Assembly: GCA_017407225.1 (NCBI GenBank)
Contig: JAFQWY010000284.1
Location: forward strand, 1 to 36,281
From: Clostridia bacterium
Lineage (GTDB): Bacteria > Bacillota > Clostridia > Oscillospirales > CAG-272
Direction of reading: 5' to 3'
Length of the DNA: 36,281 bases
Translations under genes and position numbers: made by a program
The notes under the pieces: model-generated
The model's database searches: none
Told to the model about the DNA's origin: nothing
The model's input: the letters and a program-made list of their open reading frames with translations, nothing else
In this document: in pieces, positions 8,214 to 15,654 of the stretch
Layout of the letters: each line of letters starts with the position of its first letter
Position numbering within the stretch: position 1 is the first letter of the stretch

Positions 8214-8223
8214 GGTGTATAAT
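8195..8223 (+). promoter_or_regulatory. Promoter of the chromate-transporter pair
   Basis: TTTACA (8195-8200) and TATAAT (8218-8223) are 17 bp apart, giving a start near 8230 and a leader of about 24 nt. A short inverted repeat, ATGAT (8171-8175) and ATCAT (8190-8194), lies just upstream. It could be part of a LysR site, though this is weak evidence. Confidence 0.75.
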
Positions 8224-8253
8224 GGGATCAGAGTAAATTATTTCGGAGACAAC

Positions 8254-8811
8254 ATGAAAAAACACCTGTACCTGAACCTGTTCTGGCGTTCCCTTGTCCT
8301 CTCTGCCTCCACCATAGGCGGCGGATTTGTGATTATCTCCGTCATGCGGCGGATTTATGTAGTAAAGCTGGGCTGGCTGACGGAGGAGGATATGCTGGAC
8401 ATCACTTCACTTGCCCAGACCTGCCCGGGAGCAGTGGCTGTGAATGCGTCCATTCTTGTGGGACACCGTCTGGGCGGAATTTTCGGGGCGGTTCTGTCGG
8501 TACTGGGAACCGTTCTCCCTCCCCTCGCCATCATGTCGGCAATTGCCGCACTTTACAGCGGGCTCGGCGGAAGCGGAATCATGGAAAAGCTGATGACCGG
8601 GATGCAGGCCGGCGTCAGCGCGGTTCTTCTGGATACGGCTCTGGTGCTGACCAAAAACGCGGTATCCGGGGGATTTCTGCGGATTCTGATCTTTGTATGC
8701 GCCTTGTATCTGGCTGTTTTCACGGGAATCAGTACGGCGTTTGTCATCCTCGGTGCCGCCGCTCTGGGAATTGCCGCTCATGCCGTCTCCGTCATCCGCC
8801 GGGAGGTGTGA
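8254..8811 (+). CDS. chrA: Chromate transporter family protein, first half of a pair
   Basis: This 185-residue membrane protein of the CHR family is about half the length of a classical ChrA and so belongs to the short-chain type, which works as two different subunits. It has a glycine-rich first segment (STIGGGFVIISVMRR), the W-L-TEE-D---ITSLAQTCPGAVAVNAS family motif, and several hydrophobic helices. I start at 8254, preceded by GGAG. An upstream in-frame GTG at 8217 or nearby would overlap the -10 box and cannot be transcribed. Chromate is the named substrate of the family, but many gut members have no proven role, so sulfate/chromate-like anion export is only inferred. The next gene starts 1 nt after this stop. 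Confidence 0.87.
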   Translation: MKKHLYLNLFWRSLVLSASTIGGGFVIISVMRRIYVVKLGWLTEEDMLDITSLAQTCPGAVAVNASILVGHRLGGIFGAVLSVLGTVLPPLAIMSAIAALYSGLGGSGIMEKLMTGMQAGVSAVLLDTALVLTKNAVSGGFLRILIFVCALYLAVFTGISTAFVILGAAALGIAAHAVSVIRREV

Positions 8812-8812
8812 G

Positions 8813-9370
8813 ATGCTGCTGCTTACACTGTTTCTTGAATTCTGCAAAATTGGTGCCCTCAGCTTCGGCGGCGGATACGCGGTTCTGCCCCTGATCGAGG
8901 AAACCGCGGTGCTCCGGTACGGCTGGATCAGCTATGAATCGCTGGCGGATCTGATCACCATCTCGGAAATCACGCCCGGGCCGATTGCCGTAAACGCCGC
9001 GTCCTTCACCGGATACACGGTCGGCGGATTTGCTGGTGCGGTCTGTGCCACACTGGGGTGCATTTTTCCCTCCTGCCTGATCATGGCGGCTCTCGCGGTT
9101 CTGTATACAAAATTCCGGCAGAGTACCGGCTTTGATACGGTCATGTCGTCCATCCGACCGGCGGTCTGTGCGCTGATCTTCTCCGCGTTTCTGACCGTTG
9201 CCCTGCTGACCTTCTTCGGAATCTCCTCCTTCAGCGAAATCGGCAGCACTCGGGTCAATGCACCTGCGCTGCTTCTGTTTGCCGGAAGTTTCGCGCTGTG
9301 CCTGACACGGAAAGTGCCGCCGATGGTAGTGATTCTGCTGTCGGGAGTTCTTGGGGTATTCCTGCTTTGA
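8813..9370 (+). CDS. chrA: Chromate transporter family protein, second half of a pair
   Basis: This 185-residue membrane protein is the partner of the preceding subunit. The N-terminal motif SFGGGYAVLPLIEE and the later EITPGPIAVNAASFTGYTVGG are CHR-family signatures, repeated in related form in the first subunit. This fits two half-size proteins in an antiparallel pair. Start: ATG at 8813 with a GGGAGG site that overlaps the end of the upstream gene, one base after its stop, so translation is likely coupled. The gene ends directly against the stop of the convergent HD-domain gene. No terminator is visible at that junction. Confidence 0.87.
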   Translation: MLLLTLFLEFCKIGALSFGGGYAVLPLIEETAVLRYGWISYESLADLITISEITPGPIAVNAASFTGYTVGGFAGAVCATLGCIFPSCLIMAALAVLYTKFRQSTGFDTVMSSIRPAVCALIFSAFLTVALLTFFGISSFSEIGSTRVNAPALLLFAGSFALCLTRKVPPMVVILLSGVLGVFLL

Positions 9371-10030
9371 TTACATGAGAACCTGATCGTTGATGGTCAG
9401 AGTGAAGCGCAGTCCCAGTCTGTCCGCCGCTTTTCTGCAGAGGATCATTCTCTCGAGGAAGATTTCAAAATACTCCGTCACGCTGGAATACTGGGTATCG
9501 ATTTTGAGGATCAGTGCGATTTCCGTCTTTTCCTCGTTGATCTTCAGTTCGGAGGAAGACACGGAATAGTTGACACGGTCGTGAATGTCGAATTCCGTGG
9601 GCTTGATGTTGCGGACGCGGGATCTGCGAACGTCGGATTTGTCGGCAAGGAACAGTGCCGCCGCGATGGCGTTTACGGGAGTGCCGGTGCCCTCGTCGTG
9701 GTTGCCGATGGCGGTGACAACAGGAGCGATATCCTCCGGTTCCATGCCCATCTTATCCAGAATACGGAATGCCATAACCGCACCGCTCTGGGAATGCTCC
9801 ACGCGGTTGATCAGGTTGCCGATATCGTGGAGGTATCCGGCAATTTTTACCAGCTCCACTTCTCTGTCCGAATAGCCGAGTGTTCTGAGGATGTATCCTC
9901 CGACCTCGGCTACTTTTGTTACGTGGGCAAAGCTGTGTTCGGTGTAGCCCAGTGCCACGAGGGATTCGTCCGCACGGGTGATGTAGGTTTTTACGGCTTC
10001 GTTCTGCCGCACCATATCGTAGGTAATCAT
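9371..10030 (-). CDS. HD-domain metal-dependent phosphohydrolase
   Basis: This is a 219-residue soluble protein with the HD metal-binding set in order: H36, H68-D69 (GYLHDIGN), H79, H111-D112 (GNHDEG) and D130 (LADKSD). The HD family hydrolyses phosphate esters of nucleotides or cyclic (di)nucleotides; the substrate here cannot be told. The last 70 residues hold a small beta-rich domain (SVSSSELKINEEKTEIALILKI) of unknown role. I start at 10030 because AAAGG then lies 6 nt upstream; an ATG at 10036 would sit directly against it. It is a single gene with its own promoter at 10074-10102. Confidence 0.85.
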   Translation of the reverse strand: MITYDMVRQNEAVKTYITRADESLVALGYTEHSFAHVTKVAEVGGYILRTLGYSDREVELVKIAGYLHDIGNLINRVEHSQSGAVMAFRILDKMGMEPEDIAPVVTAIGNHDEGTGTPVNAIAAALFLADKSDVRRSRVRNIKPTEFDIHDRVNYSVSSSELKINEEKTEIALILKIDTQYSSVTEYFEIFLERMILCRKAADRLGLRFTLTINDQVLM

Positions 10031-10073
10031 AGTCATCCTTTATCTTTGTGAATTTCAATTTTTCTTCAATTTA

Positions 10074-10102
10074 ATCATATCACAAAATCCGGTGCGCTTC
10101 AA
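10074..10102 (-). promoter_or_regulatory. Promoter of the HD-domain gene
   Basis: On the minus strand TTGAAG (10102-10097) and TATGAT (10079-10074) are 17 bp apart, about 44 bp from the start codon. Confidence 0.6.
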
Positions 10103-10125
10103 TAGTTTTTCTGAAAATTTCTGTG

Positions 10126-10131
10126 TATAAT
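10126..10131 (+). promoter_or_regulatory. Possible -10 box for the surface O-acylation operon
   Basis: A perfect TATAAT lies 55 bp before the lipoprotein start. I find no good -35 box at the usual distance, so it is either an activated promoter or a chance match. Confidence 0.4.
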
Positions 10132-10186
10132 CGTCCTTCGGGTGAGCATACTAATGCCGAAAACCTTGAAAGGATGATGATTGAAT

Positions 10187-10948
10187 ATGAAAAAATTTCT
10201 TGCACTCGCTCTGCTGACCTCCCTCCTGCTCACCTCCTGCGGCAGGGACAAAAACGAAGACACCGGCAATGGCAATAACAATCAGAACGGCAGCGACACC
10301 TCCGCGATGGACGAAATGGGCGAAACCGTGGAAAGCATCGCGGACGACATTCTGCCCGGCGATCAGACCGATCCCGACAGCACGCTGGGCGATGAAAACG
10401 GCGACGGCACGGTGGAGACGGACGGGGACAACACCATGATGAACGGGAATGAAACCGGCGGCATTGACGGGGAGATGACTCAGTTTGAGCCGGTGACGGA
10501 GATCAACAACGCTGACGATGCGGTGAATTTCATTGCCGCCAATGTGTACAGCAAATGCGCCGATGCGGTGCCCATGATGACCGAAACCCGGATTCTCTCC
10601 AAGGATGATCTGGAATCGGTGACCTACAACACCGGTCTGACGGATGTGACCGGCATCCACGACATCATCCTCTCCGAATCCATGGTGGGTTCCTTCGCCT
10701 ATTCCCTGGTAATGCTCCGCACCGACGGCACCTCCACCGCTCAGCTCCAGCAGGCCATGAACGAGCAGATCAATCCCGCCAAATGGGTGTGCGTTGCGGC
10801 GGAAGCTGTCCGTTCCGTGACCCTTGACGATGATGTGCTTCTGGTCATGGGCGGCGCGGAACAGGTTGACACCATCATGAATGCCGTCACCGAAGCGGCT
10901 GCCGATGTTTACACCGACGTCGGTTCCGTCATGAGCGTCCTTGGCTGA
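10187..10948 (+). CDS. DUF4358-like lipoprotein
   Basis: This 253-residue exported lipoprotein has a KK-start, a hydrophobic core and a lipobox (LLLTSC) placing the lipidated cysteine near residue 18. About 75 residues of Asp/Asn/Gly/Thr-rich linker follow, then a C-terminal domain (from about 95) with LSESMVGSFAYSLVMLR and NPAKWVCVAAE, which I recognise as DUF4358-like. The function of that domain is unknown, but it commonly sits beside MBOAT and DHHW genes, as here. The ATG at 10187 is 12 nt after AAAGGA and an in-frame TTG at 10181 is 6 nt after it. Either gives the same mature protein. Its stop overlaps the next start by one base. Confidence 0.82.
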   Translation: MKKFLALALLTSLLLTSCGRDKNEDTGNGNNNQNGSDTSAMDEMGETVESIADDILPGDQTDPDSTLGDENGDGTVETDGDNTMMNGNETGGIDGEMTQFEPVTEINNADDAVNFIAANVYSKCADAVPMMTETRILSKDDLESVTYNTGLTDVTGIHDIILSESMVGSFAYSLVMLRTDGTSTAQLQQAMNEQINPAKWVCVAAEAVRSVTLDDDVLLVMGGAEQVDTIMNAVTEAAADVYTDVGSVMSVLG

Positions 10949-12402
10949 TGGTCTTCTCGGGACTCCCGTTCCTGTATTTTTTCCTGCCCGTTCTGCTGAT
11001 CGCGTATTTCGCTGTCCCCCGTCGGGCGAAAAATCCGGTTCTCCTGCTGTTTTCCCTTTTGTTCTACGCCGCAGGGGAGCCGGTTTTCATTCTGGTGATG
11101 CTGTTTTCCTGCACACAGGCGTGGATCACCGCTTTACTCATGGGGCATCCCACACAATATACAAACTCCACGGTCGTGGGATTGCCATCATGTTCGGCTT
11201 CGGAAAATCCGGGTATGGCTGCCCCAACTTCCGGGCTGGAGAAGAACCGGAGATTCTGGCTGATCGTCACACTGATTCTGTCCCTGGCTCCTCTGATCTG
11301 GTTCAAGTACGCGGGATTTTTTGCGGAAAACCTGAACCGGATTCCGGGCGTGTCCCTCTCCGTGCCCCGGCTGTCACTGCCCGTTGGGATTTCGTTCTAC
11401 ACTTTCCAGCTGATCGGGTATTCCGCGGATGTGTACCGGGGACGTGTTCCGGCGCAGAAAAGCTGGCTGAAGCTGACCCTGTACGTCTCCCTGTTCCCGC
11501 AGCTGATCGCAGGCCCCATCGTCCGGTATTCGGATGTGGAAACGGCATTGGCTCACCGGGAGCACAGCCTTGAGGGATTTTCCCGCGGGATTCTGCGTTT
11601 TTCCGTGGGACTGGGCAAGAAGGTGATTCTCGCCAATGTGCTGGGAGAATTCACGGCATCCCTGGGTCAGTCCATGCTGGGGATGTGGGCATATGCCGTC
11701 GGTGCTTCCCTGCAGATCTACTTCGATTTCTCCGGATACTCTGACATGGCCATCGGTCTGGGGCAGGTCTTCGGCTTTGACTTTCCGGAAAACTTCAATT
11801 ATCCCTATATTTCCTCGGGAATTGCGGAATTCTGGCGGCGGTGGCACATCTCTCTGGGATCCTGGTTCCGGGACTATGTGTACATTCCCATGGGCGGCAA
11901 CCGGGTCAGCTTTCCGCGATGGATTCTCAACGTGGGTGTGGTGTGGCTCCTCACCGGATTCTGGCATGGTGCTGAGTGGACATTTGTCCTGTGGGGCGTG
12001 TATTTTGCTGTGCTTCTGGTGCTGGAAAAGCTGTGTCAGCCGGTTCTGATGAAAATCCCCGCCTATCTCAGACGGATTCCGGTGCTGTTTCTGATTATGG
12101 TCAGCTTCATCCTCTTTGATTCGTCGGGGATCGGGGATGCGTGGCGGAAAGTTCTGCTTTTGTTTGATTTCTCATCTCCCGCCGATCCGGTGTCGGTGTA
12201 TTATGTCCGGAGCTATGCCCTGACTCTGGCCGCCGGGATGATCGGTGCCACGCCCCTGCCGGCAAAACTCGTCCGTACCGTCACGGACAAAGTTTCGGCT
12301 CTGCGGTGGGTTGAGTCCCTTGCCTGCATCGGGGTTCTGCTGATTTCCACGGCATATCTTGTGGACGGATCCTACAATCCTTTTCTGTATTTCAGGTTCT
12401 GA
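10948..12402 (+). CDS. MBOAT-family membrane O-acyltransferase (AlgI/PatA-like)
   Basis: This 484-residue polytopic membrane enzyme moves acyl (usually acetyl) groups across the membrane toward a surface polymer. Marks are the N-terminal FSGLPFLYFFLPVLL, the YFDFSGYSDMAIGLG and FNYPYISSGIAEFWRRWH segments, and the catalytic histidine in LTGFWHGAEW. Residues 66-98 are odd: GHPTQYTNSTVVGLPS and onward is polar, unlike the short cytoplasmic loop relatives have there, and is encoded by an insert with its own stem-loop (11142-11241). The frame is kept and the conserved parts are intact, so the enzyme may still work. Translation is coupled to the lipoprotein gene upstream (TGATG overlap), and the DHHW partner follows after 1 nt. 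Confidence 0.9.
   Translation: MVFSGLPFLYFFLPVLLIAYFAVPRRAKNPVLLLFSLLFYAAGEPVFILVMLFSCTQAWITALLMGHPTQYTNSTVVGLPSCSASENPGMAAPTSGLEKNRRFWLIVTLILSLAPLIWFKYAGFFAENLNRIPGVSLSVPRLSLPVGISFYTFQLIGYSADVYRGRVPAQKSWLKLTLYVSLFPQLIAGPIVRYSDVETALAHREHSLEGFSRGILRFSVGLGKKVILANVLGEFTASLGQSMLGMWAYAVGASLQIYFDFSGYSDMAIGLGQVFGFDFPENFNYPYISSGIAEFWRRWHISLGSWFRDYVYIPMGGNRVSFPRWILNVGVVWLLTGFWHGAEWTFVLWGVYFAVLLVLEKLCQPVLMKIPAYLRRIPVLFLIMVSFILFDSSGIGDAWRKVLLLFDFSSPADPVSVYYVRSYALTLAAGMIGATPLPAKLVRTVTDKVSALRWVESLACIGVLLISTAYLVDGSYNPFLYFRF
11142..11241 (+). repeat. In-frame insert with stem-loop inside the MBOAT gene
   Basis: About 99 bp encode roughly residues 66-98, which have no counterpart in the family loop as I know it. 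GGCATCCCAC (11144-11153) pairs with GTGGGATTGCC (11176-11186) apart from one bulged base. An outer GGGGCA (11142-11147) matches TGCCCC (11220-11225). This looks like a small palindromic element that inserted without breaking the frame. I see no second copy in this window, so calling it a repeat is inference. Confidence 0.45.
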
Positions 12403-12403
12403 T

Positions 12404-13474
12404 ATGAAAAATCGCGTTTGTTCTCTGGTATTTGCGGGAATTCTGCTGATTCTCGGTGGCCTTCATGTGATTCTGCCGGATAAAACCCTCTCCTACACCG
12501 AGCGGCGGTCGCTGGCGCGGTTTCCGAAGGTCACATTCTCCTCGGTCATGGACGGTGTCTTCATGCAGAACATGGAGAAATACCTGCCCGATCAGTTCCC
12601 GGCGCGTGAGGAATTCCGTTCGGTGAAATCCCTCTTCGAGCGGCTGTCCGGGCGGCTGGATGTAAACGACATCTACGATGCTGACGGGTATCTGGCCTCC
12701 GTTGAGTTTGGATATTCCGAATCCGCAGTGAAAAAATCGGCGGAAAAGCTGAACCGGATCCGCGAGCTGTTCGACGGGTGTGAGGAAGCCGTACTCTGTG
12801 TGATTCCGCCGAAGAATTATTATATGCATGACGGGGTGCATCCCGTCCCGGATGTTCAAGGACTGACGGAAATTCTGGCGGAGCATACGGAGGGATACGG
12901 CTTCTGCGCCATTGAGGACACGCTGTCACTGGAATCCTACTACCGCACCGACTCCCACTGGCGGCAGGAAACTCTGGATGAAACGGCGCGTGCAATCTGC
13001 TCTTCCCTCGGCGTTCACTATGTGACGGAGGAGTTCACCGAACACCGGATGGAGGATTTTTACGGAGTCTATGCCGGTCAGTCCGCTCTGCCGGTGAAGC
13101 CGGATGTGCTGGTGTACCGCTCGTCCCCGTCCGTGGAGTCCGCATCGGTCACAGCGGTTGGCAGCGAGATGACTTCGGTATATACACCCGACCGGATCGG
13201 AATGGATTTCTACGATGTATTTCTCGGCGGCGCCGTTCCCGTGATCGAGATCGTCAACGAAAGTGGCACGGGGGATCTGATCGTGGTGCGGGACTCCTTC
13301 GGCTCCAGTCTGATACCCCTGCTGATCCCGTCCTTTCACCGGATCATGGCAGTGGATCTGCGGTACATTTCGTCGGAGTATCTGGAGCGGTATGTGAACG
13401 ATGACGGTGCGGCTCTTCTGGTTCTGCTGAGTGCGGGAATTCTGAACAACAGCGAAATGCTGAAAATCCAGTAA
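12404..13474 (+). CDS. DHHW/AlgX-like protein, partner of the MBOAT acyltransferase
   Basis: This 356-residue protein has an N-terminal signal anchor (about 6-24) and an extracytoplasmic SGNH-hydrolase-like domain. The DHHW motif appears as D183-S-H-W186 in YYRTDSHW, and the serine segment as VVRDSFGSS (S298). In AlgJ/AlgX/PatB-type proteins the Asp, His and Ser form the catalytic triad that passes the acetyl group to a surface polysaccharide. So it should complete the O-acetylation begun by the MBOAT protein. The start at 12404 lies 1 nt after the MBOAT stop; longer in-frame starts would lie inside that gene and add a non-signal leader. A two-way terminator follows directly. Confidence 0.85.
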   Translation: MKNRVCSLVFAGILLILGGLHVILPDKTLSYTERRSLARFPKVTFSSVMDGVFMQNMEKYLPDQFPAREEFRSVKSLFERLSGRLDVNDIYDADGYLASVEFGYSESAVKKSAEKLNRIRELFDGCEEAVLCVIPPKNYYMHDGVHPVPDVQGLTEILAEHTEGYGFCAIEDTLSLESYYRTDSHWRQETLDETARAICSSLGVHYVTEEFTEHRMEDFYGVYAGQSALPVKPDVLVYRSSPSVESASVTAVGSEMTSVYTPDRIGMDFYDVFLGGAVPVIEIVNESGTGDLIVVRDSFGSSLIPLLIPSFHRIMAVDLRYISSEYLERYVNDDGAALLVLLSAGILNNSEMLKIQ

Positions 13475-13507
13475 AAAAAGTCACCGGGAAATTCTCAGTG
13501 ACTTTTT
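13475..13507. terminator. Bidirectional intrinsic terminator
   Basis: AAAAAGTCAC (13475-13484) pairs perfectly with GTGACTTTTT (13498-13507) around a 13-nt loop. It ends the O-acylation operon and the converging GH43 operon. Confidence 0.88.
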
Positions 13508-13514
13508 GAGTTAT

Positions 13515-14399
13515 TTACAGCTCGAAGGATTCGGTCATCACAACCGGGTCGATCACGCCGTCGTGGAGGTTCATTCTGTCGATGCACAGCACCCGGTGAT
13601 GCGGGATATTGTCACCCGGAATGCGGCGGTGATAGACGATCAGGTACTGATCCTTCTCGGGCAGGTACAGAAATCCGTGATGTCCGGGGCCGTTTGCCAG
13701 AGGAAGCTGCTCTTCCAGAACCGGAATGGCGCCGCTGAATCCTCCTGTGGGGGAATCGGATACCGCGTAGTTGACATGGTAGGTACCGTTCGTCCAGCTT
13801 CCCGAAGACCACATGAAGTAGTATTTCCCGTGATCCCTGATCATGCAGGGGGCTTCCACATAGTCGTCGGGGGTGATTTCCCGGAAGTATTCGCCGTCGT
13901 CCAGCGGAACAAGTCCCGTCATGTCGTCGTTCATCCGGCAGACATTGCAGTGCCGCCATCCGCCGTAGTACAGGTATACCGTGCCGTCGTCGTCCTTGAA
14001 CAGGTGGGCGTCGATGGGCTGTGCGCCGTTGTGGAATTCCCCGACCAGCGATCCTTCGATGACAGCATGGAAAGGACCTTCCGGTCTGTCGGCAGCCGCA
14101 ATTTCCAGTCCGCCCAGTTCGCTGTCGCTGTGGATGTCGTTGGAAGCGAAAATCAGGTAATACTTCCCGTTTTTGTCGATGACGGTGGGTGCCCAGACGC
14201 ATTTATGTACGTGGGGGAACTCCTCCATGGCGATCACGCCCACGTGCTTCTCCCAGTGCACCAGATCGGATGAGGAAAAAGCGTCAAGATTGTTCTTTTT
14301 CTCGCTTCCGGTGACGTAGACATAGTATTTATCGCCGTACTTCCGTGCCTCGGGATCCGCATACCAGCCGTCAACGATGGGATTCTTGACAGTAATCAT
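13515..14399 (-). CDS. Glycoside hydrolase family 43 (beta-xylosidase/arabinofuranosidase type)
   Basis: This 294-residue single-domain five-bladed beta-propeller has no signal peptide, so it acts in the cytoplasm on imported oligosaccharides. The GH43 triad is visible: general base D15 in WYADPEA, pKa modulator D129 in QPIDAHLF and general acid E181 in YVEAPC. The family removes xylose, arabinose or galactose from plant polysaccharides; the exact substrate cannot be read. I start at 14399, one base after the aldo/keto reductase stop and after a GGTGA-like site. Longer frames run back into that gene. It is the last gene of the nag-type operon and is followed by a terminator. Confidence 0.9.
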   Translation of the reverse strand: MITVKNPIVDGWYADPEARKYGDKYYVYVTGSEKKNNLDAFSSSDLVHWEKHVGVIAMEEFPHVHKCVWAPTVIDKNGKYYLIFASNDIHSDSELGGLEIAAADRPEGPFHAVIEGSLVGEFHNGAQPIDAHLFKDDDGTVYLYYGGWRHCNVCRMNDDMTGLVPLDDGEYFREITPDDYVEAPCMIRDHGKYYFMWSSGSWTNGTYHVNYAVSDSPTGGFSGAIPVLEEQLPLANGPGHHGFLYLPEKDQYLIVYHRRIPGDNIPHHRVLCIDRMNLHDGVIDPVVMTESFEL

Positions 14400-14400
14400 C

Positions 14401-15273
14401 TCATTCACCGAAAGCAATGGCGTCCGCCGGTGCTGCTTCGGCATAGAATCCGCTGAAACCGGTGCGGGGCATGGAGTCCAGCGTCTTCATTTCGTCCGCG
14501 GTCAGCTCAAAATCGAACACATTGGTGTTGTCCGCGATTCTGGAGGGAGTGACGGACTTGGGCAGGGGCAGAACATCATGCTGGAGAGCATAGCGGATGC
14601 AGACGTGCGCCGCAGTCTTGCCGTGTGCTTCTGCGATGGCGTTGACGGTGGGATCTCCCAGAACCTTGCCGCATCCCAGAGGGCTCCACGCTTCCACCAG
14701 AATGTTGTGGGCCTTGCAGTAGTTCACCAGCTCGGGCTGGGTGTAACCGGGGTGGAACTCGATCTGGTTCACGTGGGGCATGATTTCCGCGGTCAGCTTC
14801 AGGGCTTCCAGCTGATTAGGCAGGAAGTTGCTGACGCCGATGGATTTTACCTTGCCGTCCTTGTACAGCTTTTCAAAGCCGCGCCAGGTATCCGCGTTGA
14901 CTTCGCGCCAGTTTTCGCCGCGCTTTTCCACCATGGGCCAGTGGATCAGGTAGAGATCCAGATAATCCATGCCCAGCTGACGGAGGGATTCTTCGCAGGC
15001 GGCGATGGTCTTTTCGTAGCCGCGCTCGGTGACCCAATGCTTGGTGGTGATGAAAATTTCCTCACGCTTCACGCCGGAGAGACGGACAGCCTCGCCCACG
15101 CTTCCTTCATTGGCATAACCTGCGGCGGTATCGATGTGGCGGTAGCCGTTTTCCAGGGCGCACTTCACGGAGTTGACAGCGGTTTCCCCGTCGGGAGTCT
15201 GCCAGGTGCCGTAGCCGATGCAGGGGATTCCCAAGCCGTTTGCCATGGAGAAGGTATCAGTAAGTCTGTTCAT
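14401..15273 (-). CDS. Aldo/keto reductase
   Basis: This 290-residue NAD(P)H-dependent reductase has an (alpha/beta)8 barrel. The catalytic tetrad is complete: D48 and Y53 (HIDTAAGYANE), K78 (ITTKHW) and H111 (LIHWPM). SIGVSNFLPNQL and LPKSVTPSRI are standard for the family. It resembles the AKR5-type 2,5-diketogluconate reductase group, which reduces small sugars and aldehydes, but substrate use in this group is broad. AAAGGA lies 9 nt before the start. It sits between trxA and the GH43 gene in one transcript with sugar oxidoreductases upstream, so it may finish a reduction in the same pathway (inference). Confidence 0.92.
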   Translation of the reverse strand: MNRLTDTFSMANGLGIPCIGYGTWQTPDGETAVNSVKCALENGYRHIDTAAGYANEGSVGEAVRLSGVKREEIFITTKHWVTERGYEKTIAACEESLRQLGMDYLDLYLIHWPMVEKRGENWREVNADTWRGFEKLYKDGKVKSIGVSNFLPNQLEALKLTAEIMPHVNQIEFHPGYTQPELVNYCKAHNILVEAWSPLGCGKVLGDPTVNAIAEAHGKTAAHVCIRYALQHDVLPLPKSVTPSRIADNTNVFDFELTADEMKTLDSMPRTGFSGFYAEAAPADAIAFGE

Positions 15274-15295
15274 GCAGTTGTATCCTTTCGTTTTC

Positions 15296-15601
15296 TCAGC
15301 CGATGAACGCCAGAACGTCCTTCTTGGGCTTATAGCCGACGGAGGTGCTCTTCACTTCGCCCTTGTCCAGCAGAATCAGGGTGGGAATGCTCATCACGCC
15401 GAACTGAGCTGCCAGTTCGCTTTCGTTGTCCACGTTTACCTTGCAGACCTTGATGTCGTCCCGTTCTTCCGCGATTTCATCCACGATGGGGGACAGCATT
15501 CTGCAGGGGCCGCACCAGGCTGCCCAGAAGTCGATGAGAACGGGCTTTTCGGATTTAACAGCTTCGGTTTCAAAATTTTCCTTGGTAAGTTCGATAATCA
15601 T
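15296..15601 (-). CDS. trxA: Thioredoxin
   Basis: This 101-residue cytoplasmic thioredoxin has the active site WCGPC (C30, C33), the conserved IDFWAAW before it and the cis-proline segment SIPTLILLDKG. Length and all key residues are normal. It reduces disulphides in target proteins with electrons from thioredoxin reductase, which is not in this window. AAAGGA lies 8 nt before the start. It lies inside the sugar operon, 53 nt after nagA and 22 nt before the aldo/keto reductase. A TATGAT in the 53-nt gap could be an extra -10 box, but no -35 is clear. Confidence 0.96.
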   Translation of the reverse strand: MIIELTKENFETEAVKSEKPVLIDFWAAWCGPCRMLSPIVDEIAEERDDIKVCKVNVDNESELAAQFGVMSIPTLILLDKGEVKSTSVGYKPKKDVLAFIG

Positions 15602-15654
15602 AGTAAATATCCTTTCTTTTTGTTCGGTTTTATCATATCCCGTCCGGGGATTCT

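Noticed and set aside
8161-8217. A firm LysR T-N11-A operator
   Set aside because: Several T-N11-A matches can be drawn in this AT-rich spacer. None stands out enough to annotate beyond the weak ATGAT/ATCAT repeat.
15602-15654. Separate promoter for trxA
   Set aside because: A TATGAT is present, but no -35 box lies at a fitting distance, so read-through from the operon promoter is the simpler reading.
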